Shown piece by piece: positions 1 to 11,160 of a DNA stretch of 64,000 nucleotides (positions are counted from its first letter, which is position 1; the number at the start of each line of letters is the position of its first letter). The stretch comes from Polytrichum commune. Taxonomy: Eukaryota; Streptophyta; Polytrichopsida; Polytrichales; Polytrichaceae. The position numbers and the translations under genes were made by a program. The stretch is taken from contig OX485804.1 of NCBI GenBank assembly GCA_950295325.1, positions 51,820,429 through 51,884,428 on the forward strand, given 5' to 3'. A model generated the notes under the pieces. That model was not told the DNA's origin, ran no database searches, and saw only the letters and a program-made list of their open reading frames with translations.

Positions 1-29
1 GGGCATGTTCATATGGGTGAATGGCAATT

Positions 30-470
30 CTGTGGTCTAGTTCTAGGCCTTCTTTTGCCAATTTGTCTGCTTGTTCGTTGCCGTCAATGTTGACGTGTGC
101 TCTTACTTTGTATAGTGTGATTGGTTGTGTCCGATTTTGAAGTAGTTGTACCATGGTGGCGAGGGTGATTTGATCTGGGTGGCTATTATGCAGTGTGGGG
201 TGTTTAATTTGTGTGTTAAGTAAATATAATACATTTAGACTGTCGGTAAATATGTATGCGGGTTCGTTTGGGTATATTATATTAATGATTCTTAATGTTT
301 TATGAATGGCTATTATTTATGCTCTTAATATGTTTTGGTGTCCATGAAGTCTTTTGGAGATGTTAAGGCCTTTAGGGCTATAGATACCGTACCCGGCTCT
401 TTCTCTTCACCATACTCCAGGGTTAATTTCTTTGGGTTTCATAAAGGAACCATCTGTATAGTAGCTGAAT
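30..470 (-). other. RNase H domain of LINE ORF2 (broken)
   Basis: YTDGSF (Asp codon 452-454), IFTDSLN (Asp codon 242-244) and NEQADKLAKEG (Asp codon 65-67) give three of the four catalytic acids. Between the first two, the sequence reads ILRA-stop-IIAIHKTL: a TAA at 317-319 stands where RNase H has its conserved Glu. Another stop (TGA, 407-409) lies just before AGYGIY. The domain would remove the RNA strand of the RNA/DNA hybrid. It is at the C-terminal end, as in RNase H-bearing LINE clades. Confidence 0.85.
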
Positions 471-2199
471 TGAGGGTGAAATTTTAGTGGTAAGTTTGTT
501 TGGTAATTTGGGAGTTGTGGGATAGGTATGTTATTGTTTGCGGGTGCGTTTGGATAGTTTGATTTAGCCCACTTTTTGCTAGGATTAACGGCAGTATTTA
601 AGGGGGTGGGTGGTGCAGTTTGTGTATGAATTTGTAATATTTGAAGGTTATTCGCTATGTCTATGAGTTGATTCATTTGCTCGTAGGTGCCGATGTGGTT
701 GTTTTGGTGGTGGATGCAGAATATTCGTAGTGTTGATACTTCTTTCCTCGTGCTATTGAGTTCGGGAGGAATTGTAGGTTCTTCGTATATGATGGTATCT
801 GCGGCAAAGTGGGCAATGATGTGTGTATCCGGGAATGGGCCAGTATATGGGTTAAAGTTGTGGTACCAGTCAATATCCTTTGAGATAAGTAAAGTGATTG
901 TATTGGGGTCATTTTTGGCCGCAATACGGGCCCAGTGGATGGCTTGTTGTAAGTCTGTTGCGCTATGGGGGTGGGCATATCCAATTCCCTTCCATTTTTG
1001 GTCAAACGCGTTTCTTAAAGATCCAAATATTCTATCCCTAGAGAATGGTGAGTAGAATTGGGTGAATTGTGTAGGGCATGTAACCGGGGATGAGAAGTAT
1101 GAGTGGTTGATGTTAAATGATGTTATTAGGAAATCCAGTATTGGGGTTGGTATTGTATATTGGGCACGTTTAAGTGGGTCATTTTTAGGAATACGGTATT
1201 TATATCTCTGATACAACCAAACGATTTCGGTTTCGAATGATTGGGTAGGTGGTTCTAGGCTATGTGGGGTATTTTTAGCTTGATGATACTGTTTCCATAA
1301 CCACAGTAATCTAGTTTTTGGGATGGTGATGAGGTGCCGGCCATTGTCTTCGTATATATGAGCGACGTCAAATTGTGTTTGTATAGTGTTAGTATTTGTT
1401 TCGATGTCACTCTCTGGGTTGCATTCATTAATGGAAATATGTACCAATGGAATTATTGTGGCAGGGATAACGTATCTAGTATCTCTATGTTGTTCTGTGG
1501 AGAAGTAGGCCTTGATAATGTTTGAGAAGTGTTTGTGTTGTCTTTTCGTATAATATTGGGTAAGTAGTGCGGTGTTGTGGCGACTAGTATTGGCGTCACA
1601 ATAGGGGAATAAATCTCTTTGGATACGCCATTTGTTGTATGTGTTGTTATTTGGTGTAGTCCATTGGCATAGGTATGATGTGTCTTTTCTTTCTATCCCA
1701 TTAGAATCTATGAGTTGTCTTTATTTGTGATCGAGTATTGTATGTATAGGGAATTGACGGGGGTTGTTAAGCATGTTATTGGGATGGGGGGTAGGTGGGG
1801 GATAGGGGGGTTCGGGGGGTGTACAGGAGGGGTTGGGTGTTGAGGGAGACTGTTATGGTTTATTATAATGTAATCATTCTTTAGGGTTCGTTGGGGGTAG
1901 TGGTGTAGGCAAGGTAGGTTGCATTCTTGGTGGCAGGTAGGGTGACAGAATAGTTGATTCGCGATGTTTAATGCGCTCTTGACAAGTTTAGTAGGATTGG
2001 AGTGATATATTTTAAAGTCGTCTGGGTTCATTAGTGTGGTGCCATTAGGCATAATTATTTGTTTTACTTTTATTATATTGTGCAGTAGAAGTTTTTGTAA
2101 TAGTTTAAATGAAGTGTTGGGGTTTAGGCCTTGTAGATTTTGTGCTTCTTTCAGCCATGCGGTTTCGAGTGGGGATGGGTTTAATAGGAAGTTATCTAT

Positions 2200-3600
2200 T
2201 GTGTTTTTTAGGTGGACTCATGCTTCATGTTTGAATAGGAATAACGTTCTGGTGATAGGTGATCTAACGCAGTGATGATATTTAATACGGGTTATTTCTT
2301 TGGAGCCTCCGAATTTTGCAAGTATAAATTGTGTCAAGCCGTAATAGATTTTGCCGAGTCTACCTTTATCGTTGAGGGCGTTTTGTAGTTGTTCTCCGAT
2401 ACAACGTAAATAGGCATTTTGTAGTGAGAATGCTTCAATTCCAAATAAATCGTGTGGGAGTTGTGTGGTAATATTAGGTGTACTTTTTGGTAATCCGCAT
2501 ATTGTTTTATGTAGTGCTATAATATTTTTATCAAGTTTTTTGATAGCCGGAATAGAGTATGGTACTGCGTAAAAGCTGTAGGCTATTCCAGCACGTATCA
2601 CTGTATCTGCCATGTTGATTTTTTGTTTCATGGTGGCTGGGCATGCTACAAGGGTTTGGCATTGTTTGATAACTTTAGCTGTAGTGGTATTTATTTGTGT
2701 TTTCTATTTGAGTGATGACGCAAGATTTATTCCAAGATAAGTGTATGTTTCGTGTTGGTTTAAAACTGGTAGAGGTTGGTTTCTATAATTTATATTGGTA
2801 GATTGGATCAGGGCTTTGAATGTTATGGGATTCATTTTAGATTTATTAGGGCAACCTGTCACTGTACATTTGGGTATTCCTAGATCCATTCCTGCCCATT
2901 CGTAGAATTTGTCTAATTTATTTAGTTGTATTTGTAGTGATTTTAATTTGTTAGCAATCGCTGCTAAGTCATCGGCATATGCTGCGGATGAGATTTTGAC
3001 TTTAGATGTTCCAAAGGTGTATCCATTATTACCATGTTGTAGTCATCTTAGGAGAGGTTCTAAAAATATTAAAAATAGGTATGGACTTAAAGTGTCTCCT
3101 TGTATTGTACCTCTTTGAATGGGAATAGGTAGGATTTTACCAAAGTATTCTCCAAGATATATAGTAGAGGATTGTGAGTATATATTTCCGATTAGGTTTA
3201 TAGCGTCGGTTGGGTATCCAAGGTCTTTTATTATGGCTAAGAGTCTTGCGTGGTCAATGGAGACGAAGGCGTTTTTAAAGTCAATGTAGAGGATATATAT
3301 ATCTTGGTTTATAAGTCTAGCGTCTTCTAGTGCTGCAATGAGGAGTTGAAGTTGTCTGGATGTTCCTCTTTCTGCCCTAAATCCTTCTTGGCTATCATGC
3401 ATTATTTGGTATCTTTCACCGTACGCGGAAAGAATAGAGGTTAGTGTGCTTGTGTATAGTTTGTATATGGTATTGGCTAGTGCAATGGGTCTATGATTAG
3501 TAAGTTGTGATGGATCACCTTTCTTATATAGTAAAACTGTTATGCTAGTTTTCCACAATGCGGGGATTTATTTTTGTTTGTAACAGTGTTTAAAGAATAA
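2200..3600 (-). other. Reverse transcriptase domain of LINE ORF2
   Basis: RT blocks are visible in order: NNKAPGPDKIPNS near 3640-3690, ITVLLYKKGDP, HRPIALANTIYK, QEGFRAERGTSRQL, YILYIDFKNAFVSIDHARLL (first catalytic Asp), QRGTIQGDTLSPYLF and the active-site box YADD (2968-2979), followed by thumb sequence up to about 2220. All catalytic Asp residues are intact, but stop codons interrupt the frame near 3570, at 3043-3045, and downstream near 2704 and 2218. It polymerises cDNA on nicked target DNA in active relatives. Confidence 0.93.
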
Positions 3601-4619
3601 AAATAGTAGTTTGTGAAAACGTGGAGGCATATTTTTTAGGATTGAATTAGGGATTTTGTCTGGTCCAGGAGCTTTATTATTTTCTAGGGTTTTAAGGCAG
3701 AAGTCGTATGTTTCTTGGTCAAAGTATGTGTATAAGGGGATTTGGGGTTCTCCACGTTGGTCAATCGTGAATCCTTCTAAGTCATGCCATGGGTATTGTC
3801 TAACTCCACATGTGCAGTATGGTGGGTGAATGTTTTGATAGTGACATATGGGTACTGTTGGACGGTTGCTGATGGATTGTTGAATGTATATTTCTTGTGC
3901 AATTTCTTCCGGGTTAGTTAGGATATTATTTTGTCTATCCGTGATGGAGTCGAGGGGTGAGGTGTCGGAATGTTTGAAGACTTTCCTATTTATCTTTTTA
4001 GGGTTTTTTCATACATTTGGCGGTATTTTGATACAGCTTTTAGAATACAATTTTTGGTATATTTTGTGGTGATTTTTCTGGCTTCTTTGTTGGCAGTTTT
4101 AGCGATAGCAGCTATGGCTCCAATCCATTCATTTGGGGGTGTGGTTGTTGTAGGTGGATGTGGGATTTGCACATGTTGGTGGTTTCGGATTTCATTTAAG
4201 ATGGGGTGAGTTTGCCATTGTGGGTTGTTCTTTGCAATGTATATAGTTTTTCTAATTAGATGGTATGTGTCGAGGTGTTTTTTCCATTCTTTGGATAATT
4301 TCCGTGGCAAAAAGCCGCCTTGCTGTCCTGTTCTGTTCGTAAGGGTTGGTATTGGGTCTGCTTTGCAGGTTTTGTCAATGGATACTGAGATTTTCCCTAC
4401 AATGTTATCTAATGCTATACATGCCTCTTGCCATTGATCAGTGGTGAGGTGGTTGTGGTTCTCTAGTAAGTTGGTCAGTTCGTTAAGTTGTGTGGAATTT
4501 GCTTCGAAAAATTCTATATTAAATTTTTCTAAGTTTTCCGATAGGATTGGGTTTAGTATTCTAGTTGGTGTGATGTTTGCGGGGGGTGGTGGTCTTGCTA
4601 TAAGCGTGTTCTGGGGTAT

Positions 4620-5366
4620 GTGTAAGGTTATTGGATAGTGGTCTGAGTTAAGATTCATGTTAGTGATTGTAGTAGAGGTAAAACTATTATTGTTCGGTGA
4701 GTTAATATAAAAACCATCTATAAGGCTAGTTGATGTGTAATTATAATCTCCTTGTTTAGAAATGTTAGTGTTTGTTGGAATATATTCTAGGTTGAGGGTT
4801 GTGGTGAAGTTTTTCCATTGGATGTCTTCTTCTTGTGGTGGTGTATTATTGTTGTTGTTTTGTCTACCCGTAAGTGCAATATCTCTGTTAAAATCACCAC
4901 ATAGGATGTGTGTATGGTTTGGATGTGTAGTTATTTGGTTAGTGATTGCTGTTTTCAGGTAGGGAATGAGGTGGGTGTCATCTAAGTGTGTAGGCATATA
5001 CATGTGTATGATTATCCATGGTAGAAGAGGGTGGTTGTTTATTTTTATTATTTGTAAATAAGGGGAGATGTTTGCAGGCGTTGGGATCTTGGTGACGTTT
5101 CCAGGAAATGCGTATTTGTTGTGAATGAGTGTAAGTAGGCCACCTCTTCCGGGCGTATAAGGCATTATCTGTTGTATGCATCTTGTGAGGGCGTGTGTGT
5201 TGTTGAAAATGAGTTTGTATTCGGGGAATAGGTTCTGTATATATTTTGTGGATTTTGTTGCTGTTATTTTGGTTCCTTGGATATTTATTATTGCTGTGTT
5301 TCCAAGGGAGTGGTTTATTAGGCTTTGTAAATTTGGTAAGGCTGTGTTAAGCGATGAGGCATTCTA
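4620..5366 (-). other. AP-endonuclease domain of LINE ORF2
   Basis: Motifs in order: NASSLN at the start (the preceding codon at 5364-5366 is a TAG stop where family members normally have Trp), IQGTKI, PYTPGRGGLLTL, YMPTH, GDFNRDIALTGR and NSDHYP near 4631-4650. These match the EEP/APE endonuclease that nicks target DNA for target-primed reverse transcription. In the usual QET motif the metal-binding Glu is replaced by Gly (QGT), so even without the stop this copy should be catalytically impaired. The catalytic Asp/Asn (GDFN) and the His (SDH) are kept. Confidence 0.88.
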
Positions 5367-6026
5367 AGTTATTATGTTTGTCTCGTGGTTAGTGTTTGGG
5401 ATGGTTCTTGATGGTGGTGTGGGGATGTTTGGTAGTGGAGGTGGGTATGAGTATTCATTTATGTTTTCTAAGCACCGGAGTGATTCGGTAATTAATTTAT
5501 CCGGGAGAAAGGGAAATTTCCTTTGAAGTGTGTTTTGTGTGGGTGGAGTTTCTTGATTGTGAATAAATTTATATAGATCATTGTGTATAGAGTTTTTAGG
5601 GTGTATTATATCTTGGTTATTTTCAACGAATGTTGTGTATGGGTGTTGTGTTAGAATGTGTCGTTCGGGGGGGTTGTTAAGGTTGGCTAGTCTAATGATA
5701 AGTGTGTTGGTCCATATGTTGTTAAAGTGGTAAATATGGGGTTGGGCTAGTATGTTATTGCAAGTGTCTATTGAAGGGTTTATAGTGATGATTAAGGCAT
5801 ATAGTATGTGAGGTGATGGGGAGTAGCTTTGTGTTTGGATGTATTGATATAAGTATGGGTACGAGACGGTTGTTTGGTGATGTAGTGGGTGGTTATGTTT
5901 TAGTATGGGAGTGAATGTGTTTGCTATGTGTTGATACTCCGGTTGTAGTTTTATCGTGTTTGGAATAAAATATGTTTTAGCTCTCCTTTTATGTGTAGCA
6001 GGGTGTGTGTGTAAAATATTAGGCAT

Positions 6027-6095
6027 TGGTCCGGGATTGGATTCTATATCTCCACCTTGTAATAATGTTAGTTTATTGATGAAGTAGTATCCGTG
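6027..6095 (-). other. 2A-like ribosome-skipping motif in LINE ORF2
   Basis: The translated minus strand reads LTLLQGG followed by DIESNPGP. This fits the 2A consensus D(V/I)ExNPGP exactly; the final Pro codon is 6027-6029 and Asp is 6048-6050. 2A peptides make the ribosome skip the Gly-Pro bond, so that two proteins come from one ORF. They are known from picornaviruses and from some trypanosome and animal APE-type LINEs, where they sit N-terminal to the endonuclease, as here. The reading frame stays open on both sides (5367-6761). Activity is inferred from the motif only. Confidence 0.85.
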
Positions 6096-6874
6096 AAGTT
6101 GGAGTATTTTCGGTTTTCGTTTATTTATTTTTTGGTATTTAGTGTGTATGAATTTAGTTGTAGTGAAAAGGTTGGGTAAGGCGGGTGTTATTTTTTCTAA
6201 TTGTTGTGTTGGAAAGTATGGGTTTGTGTTATTTTTAGGTATGTGATTTGTAATTGTGTTAGTTATCCGGTAGTTTGTGAATTGGTATTTGTTTATAATA
6301 TTGTGGCGAGGCCGGGAGGCCGAGGCCGTTTTAATGTTGGTAAGTGTGAGCAATCCGTTCTCCCCGGGTGTGTAAAGCCTTCGTTGGTGGTATTTTGTAT
6401 GTTTATTAATGTTTGTGATATTTGTTAGGTTATTACTTTTGACTTGTTTGGTAGGTGGTTTTGTTTTGGTTCTTATTTGTATGTTGGTTATTTGTATTTT
6501 TATTGGGGTACTATTGGGTATTAAGTTTATTTTGTTTACGTGTATTTGTATGGTATTTACCATCCCCTTGTAGTATTTGTGTTGTAGGTCATTGGTTTTT
6601 GTATTTGAGTATTTTTGGGTTATATTGTATTTTTTGTTTATTTTTTGTATTTTAAGTTCTTTGTGGTTGGTAGTTTTTGATAGGTAAGTCTTTTTCGGGT
6701 GTTTAGTTTCGAGTTTATTGTGGTTAGTTTTGTCTTGAATTTTTTGTTTTTTGGAGTTCAATTTTTCTATTGTGTTGGTGGTATTTATAAATACCTTATT
6801 AATTATTGTTATTTTAGTATTTAGATATACTATTGTGGTTTTGTAGTGTGTTGCCGGGTCGTTTTTTACCTTAC

Positions 6875-8479
6875 CTAGTTTCCCGTGTCCATATTTCCTT
6901 CATCCGGTCCACCTTCCGAGTCCTTTGCCACGCTCTCGATGTAGTTGATTGTTGTGAGTAGTTGCTGCTTGAATATTGTGAGTTGAGCTGCTATGGATTT
7001 CATTGATTTGTCGGTGTACGTGGTTGCTCTTCGGTACACAATCTCTTCTCTCTCTGCCAATTCCTTGCGTAATTTGGAAGTTTCTCCTTCCATCATTGTT
7101 TTCACCTCTTGTCTTGTTAAGCCTTTACTAGGTGCATTCTCCAAAGCTTCCACAGTGTTTGCGAGTGCTATGTTTACATCAGAGAATCATAATCTTGTTA
7201 ATTCCTCTTGAGAATGTGCGTTTATGCCATCCAGGCTCTTTGGGTGTGGGGTAAATTCTATGTATTTACCAAGGAGTTTGGCATTTTTCTTTACAAACTT
7301 TTTGTAAACGGCAGCATTAAGACATTGTACGTTACAGCTTCCCACATACTTCCCGTTCTCAATTTTGAAGAAGACATTTAACACATTTCTTTCACCCATG
7401 TATTTCTTTAATTCGTGTTCGATTATTTATGTGTTTTTTATTTTATTTAATTTTTTTACTATTAGGATAAGGGCATTCTTTCTTGCTTTGTCGTCTTCGG
7501 TTAATTTATCCCTTGAGGTGAATTTGGCTTCAAAGATTTCGTTGTCAAGTGAGATTTTGTAAGTATTTATTTTTTTCGCTTGTTCGGGTGAGGTTGCCAC
7601 CACCCAAGCAAAGCCCATTTCTTTCTTTTTCTGGATATTTGTGATTTCATAATCATATGTTCGATCAAATCCCTCATGTACTACTTCTTCTAAAATATTA
7701 TACCATTCTTTGCCTATTAGTGTATCGCTTGTAATTTTCACGGAGAGTAGGTTATTGAGAGCTAGTACGTCATAAGATTTATATATTTTCCTTCTCCATG
7801 GTTTTCCCTCTTCCAGTGTGATGATAAAAGCCTTTGTCCCTTGAAGAAAGCTTTTAGCATCAAGGAGTGGGTTTTTAAGGTGAAGTTTTATAATCCCACT
7901 CCACGTAGTAGATTTGTGAAAGCACATTATTGCTATAGGTTCTCCAATAAGCTCTCCGAGTTCTATGTTCATTTTGATTAGTCTTTCTTTTACCTTGTGC
8001 ATGATTATATCCCGTTCCCATTTTTGTTCACCAAGTTCAAAATGTATTAATACTTGGTAATCAAAAGAATACCCGTTCTCATCAATTTCCACATCGAATG
8101 GAATTTGAGTTAGGTTGTAGTGTTGTCCTTCTTTCCCATCTTCCCTCTTAGATGGCCATTCTCTTTGAGGGACAAATGGGAAAGAAGGCCTAGCATTCTG
8201 CATTTCTTTGGCTTCATCGAAATCAATTTTTCTTTTCATTAATTCCCTTGTACTTTTCCCACTTTCCATTGGTTTTTCTTTCTGTTTGTTTAAGAGATTC
8301 AAACCCTGAAAACCTAACCATAGAGAGGAGTATTTTGATCCTAAGTCTTTTTTGCTTTTAGCTTTCTTCTGAGTGGTGGTAACAAGAGTAGAAGTGGTTC
8401 TTTTTTTAGAAGTGTTAATTGTTTCATTTTCATCAACCACGCAAACATCCATGTTTCTTGTAGAGCTAGCTTTGGCCAT
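6875..8479 (-). pseudogene. LINE ORF1 protein, two in-frame stops
   Basis: One frame of 535 codons from the ATG at 8479 to the stop at 6875, interrupted by TAA at 7427-7429 and a stop at 7187-7189. The N-terminal third is Lys/Ser/Thr-rich with basic clusters (KKAKSKKD), fitting a nucleic-acid-binding tail. The middle has two alpha/beta-looking segments, with NVFFKIENGKYVGSCNVQ (about 7320-7380) resembling an RRM-like fold. The last about 90 residues are Lys/Glu-rich and probably form a coiled coil. LINE ORF1 products bind their RNA and multimerise. The strand asymmetry of ORF2 is absent here. I recognise it by position and features; the specific ORF1 family is not identified. Confidence 0.72.
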
Positions 8480-9123
8480 TGATGTAGTCCTGTGTATAAA
8501 AGTATAAGGAGTATGTTTTTTAGAAAGAGATTGTACTAAAACATTTCCACAAATTTTCGTAGAATTTATTGAGATGTTACTTTCTTGTAAACCATAGAGA
8601 AGTTTGTTAAAGTGGTTTAAAGAATTTTGAATAAAGGTTTGTGTAGTTTTGAGTAAGCATTACTCCTATAATCCTCATGACCACTATCTTCCCACCACTT
8701 AATTGGTGGGCCTAAGTGATAGTTGGTGGTAGAGAAGGAGTAGAGTTCATACATTCCAAGTGCATAAAAACATACATTCGGTGTGTGAGTATGTTTGTTA
8801 TTGCTATGGTTTAAGTAATGTTTACTTTTGTTGTGAAAACAAAGGTAAACATTATACTTATCATATCTTACGAATTGGTTTGGTGTTGTATTTTTATATG
8901 TGTTTTGGCAAGAAGTTTGTACAAAACATTCCCATGGGTTGTGTGAGTTGACAATGTGAGAGTTTTTCCAATATGGGGTGGCTAGTGATAGCCAAAGAAT
9001 GAGAACAAGGTTGTTTATACATACAACCTTCATTCCTTTATCTATCCTAGAAAAGTCTAACAATTCTATGTGCCTAATGCTACTGTTGTGTGTGCCTATA
9101 TGCAAAATGAAATCTATGTGCAA
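8480..9123 (-). other. Probable LINE 5' leader
   Basis: AT-rich DNA upstream of ORF1, ending at about 9124 where a CAG/GC-rich sequence begins. An open frame of 168 codons on the minus strand (8617-9123) has no recognised domain and could be chance. The sharp change of composition at 9124 is my only evidence for the element end; no target-site duplication can be tested because the other end is outside the window. Confidence 0.4.
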
Positions 9124-11160
9124 GTCTTACATGGTTTGATATCGCAACGCCAGCAGCTTGCAGCTCCAGCAGCTCAGCTCTCCTAGTGCAGCACTCCCTT
9201 GCCGCCTCGCTCCTCACAGAACGCAGCTACAGCAGCTTGCAGCACGCTATTCCAACAACTTTCGGCACGCAACTGCAACAGTCTTGGATTTCTTGGGCTT
9301 GTGATGTATCAGCTCCGAGTTCGCACATCAGCAGCTCTGTCCTTTCCACGTATCGACCCCTTGTATCACCTCCTCCTTACTCCTTGGTAGCAGGCAACAG
9401 GTTACTCAACAGTTTAGGTAACAACACGTTTATGGATCGGCCGCCTCCCTTCTCGACAGCAGGCGGCAGCTCTTCTCAGTTTTGTAGACAACAATCAACA
9501 TTCTTCCTGGTAGATGGCTCCTTCCTCGACAGCAGGCAGTGATTCTCCTGGGTGGCGGCAACACTGTTTTCCTGGGCAGCAGTTTCCTTCCACGGTAGTA
9601 GGTAGTGATTTCCCAGGTGGCAGGCAGTAGTACTCTTGGGGGTGACAGTAGCGTATATCAGCAACGATGTATCACAGCTGTGGTAGTTGAGTCACAACTA
9701 ACGCATCTACTCCTTTGATGAATCAGCCTATATGTACAACTAAGATTACTTTACACAGGGTCTCGATGATCACAGATAGTTTCTGTATCTGGTGGCAGTT
9801 GGCAGTCTTTCAGCATTCTTTCGGCTGGCGGGATCGGTGTTCGGCGTTTTGGTGCGGACAGGGCGTTTGTCGAAGCTGCCAGGGCAGTCGCGAAGGATGC
9901 GGGGATTCTACCTAAAACCTAGTGCCCAGATCTTCAAAAGGTCTTCGTTTTCGCGGATCGTTCAACTCCCATAAATCTTTGGTGTTCACAGGGCACTTCA
10001 ATATCGCCCGGACCGCAGAGTGCTACGAGCTTCGGTGTTCGGCTTCGTTGGAGCAGTCGGAGCAGGTGTTCGATTTTGGTGTAGCAGCATAAACAAGTTT
10101 GGATGGTGTGGCTTCTCCGGAGTAGATCGTCAAGATCGCCCGGGTCGCAGAGTGCTCCGAGCTTCGGTGTTCGGCTTTGGTGGAGTAGTGGGAGCAGGTG
10201 TTCGAGGCAGCATAAACAAGTGTTGGATGATGTAGCTTCTCAAGAGTAGATCGTGGATGGCGAGGAGTGCACTGGTGTTGTGTGTCCGACAAAGAGATGG
10301 CTGTTACTTTGGTGCAGATCATTTATAGGAGGCTTGCGGGAGTGCGGGGCCGTGGCTCCTCCAGTGCCGAAGGGGCAGGTTCGTACCGGATCCAGAGAAT
10401 TCGGTGACTCAACGGTCAAAGGAGCAACATGCACTCATCACGCCGCTTCTACTTCGTCCGAGTGTCTCCAGGAGCTTCTCTGACCCGATCGCTGCTCACC
10501 TCCGGCTTCTTGGCTCCGCAATCCTCCTCCTCTGGTTGAAATCACAAACCCCTACTTGAAGTATGTAAGTAATTACTGGTACGTAAGTTAGGTCACCACT
10601 GCCATCCTGGATGATCGGAGCAGAACCTTGTTTCTTGTTCAGTCTCCACCGGAAGAATGGAATTTAAGAGAGAATCTCAATCAACTGAAGTGATGAGAAA
10701 TCGCTTCTGATCAGTTGATTAGAGGAAAGAGTAAGGTTTGTAAGAGGGATTGAACGCAAGCAAAATAAGGTTAACTTTGGGATTTAAAGGAGATTTAGGC
10801 ATAAGTTAATCTAATCTTAATTAAAGCTTTAATTGTTAATTAGTCAAGAGGAGAGATCTTTGAGTATGGAATGTGATTTAACCCATTCAACTATTATCTT
10901 GTGTGTTACCCTGGTTGTTGTTGTTGTTGCAGGTTGTGCAGGGCGATCAAGATTATAGCTTGACTGATAATGGTTAATTGCATAAGTTGTGAGTAATGAT
11001 TAAATCCGGAGATAAGGAACGAACAATTGTTTTGTATTGGAATTAACATGGACCAAATAATGGAGGAGTTGTTTTGAATTGAAGATGCATTGGCCAATGG
11101 TTACCAAAGACAATTGTGATACTCAAATACTATTGTTCTCGAAAGACTATTGTTATACAA
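9124..11160. other. Non-coding stretch with CAG-rich and GC-richer DNA
   Basis: Begins with CAG/CTCCAG-rich low-complexity sequence (9150-9660), then a short tandem duplication near 10000-10265, then AT-richer DNA with a GTT repeat at about 10915-10930. Open frames here are Ser/Gln-rich products of the CAG repeats and show no domain. It could be the remains of an LTR, but no paired ends were found. Confidence 0.5.
10002..10265. repeat. Tandem duplication, about 131-bp period, two copies
   Basis: The segment starting ATCGCCCGGACCGCAGAGTG at 10002 recurs, slightly diverged, at about 10135, with shared blocks GAGCTTCGGTGTTCGGCTT, GGAGCAGGTGTTCG and GCAGCATAAACAAG. Function unknown; probably local duplication inside an older repeat. 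Confidence 0.8.

Larger units (their letters stand above)
1..6761 (-). pseudogene. LINE ORF2 polyprotein (2A-like, APE, RT, RNase H), decayed
   Basis: More than 2200 codons read leftwards from the ATG at 6761; the 3' end is off the window. Order: a K/N/T-rich leader, a 2A-like motif (6027-6050), a Pro/Asn/Thr-rich spacer, AP endonuclease (about 4620-5366), a linker, RT (about 2200-3600, YADD at 2968-2979), a Cys/His cluster near 1920-1960 and RNase H (about 30-470). In-frame stops include 5364-5366, 407-409 and 317-319, plus stops near 3043, 2704 and 2218. Frameshifts lie at a T6 run around 4004-4009 and between 1447 and 1708. Several stops fall where related proteins have Trp, as expected from G-to-A transitions. 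The sense strand is strongly A/C-rich, which gives few chance stops, so the region upstream of the 2A motif could be partly non-coding. ORF1 ends about 110 bp upstream in another frame. Confidence 0.9.
1..8479 (-). mobile_element. Non-LTR retrotransposon (LINE), 3' end outside the window
   Basis: A minus-strand element with the order ORF1, 2A-like motif, AP endonuclease, reverse transcriptase and RNase H. That order is typical of APE-type LINEs with two ORFs. The 3' end, poly-A tail and target duplication lie beyond base 1, so family and insertion site cannot be fixed. The upstream limit is taken at the ORF1 start; the untranslated leader may reach about 9120, where base composition changes abruptly. 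Several nonsense codons and at least two frameshifts in ORF2, and two nonsense codons in ORF1, show it is an old inactive copy. The presence of RNase H argues against the mammalian L1 type and fits the I/Tad/R1-like or plant RNase H-bearing groups, but I did not resolve the clade. Confidence 0.93.

Noticed and set aside
687-1055. Plus-strand open frames across 1-6860
   Set aside because: Antisense shadows of LINE ORF2; open only because the plus strand is G/T-rich.
9186-9542. 118-codon Ser/Gln-rich frame
   Set aside because: Generated by CAG-rich low-complexity DNA; no domain and overlapping frames of similar length.
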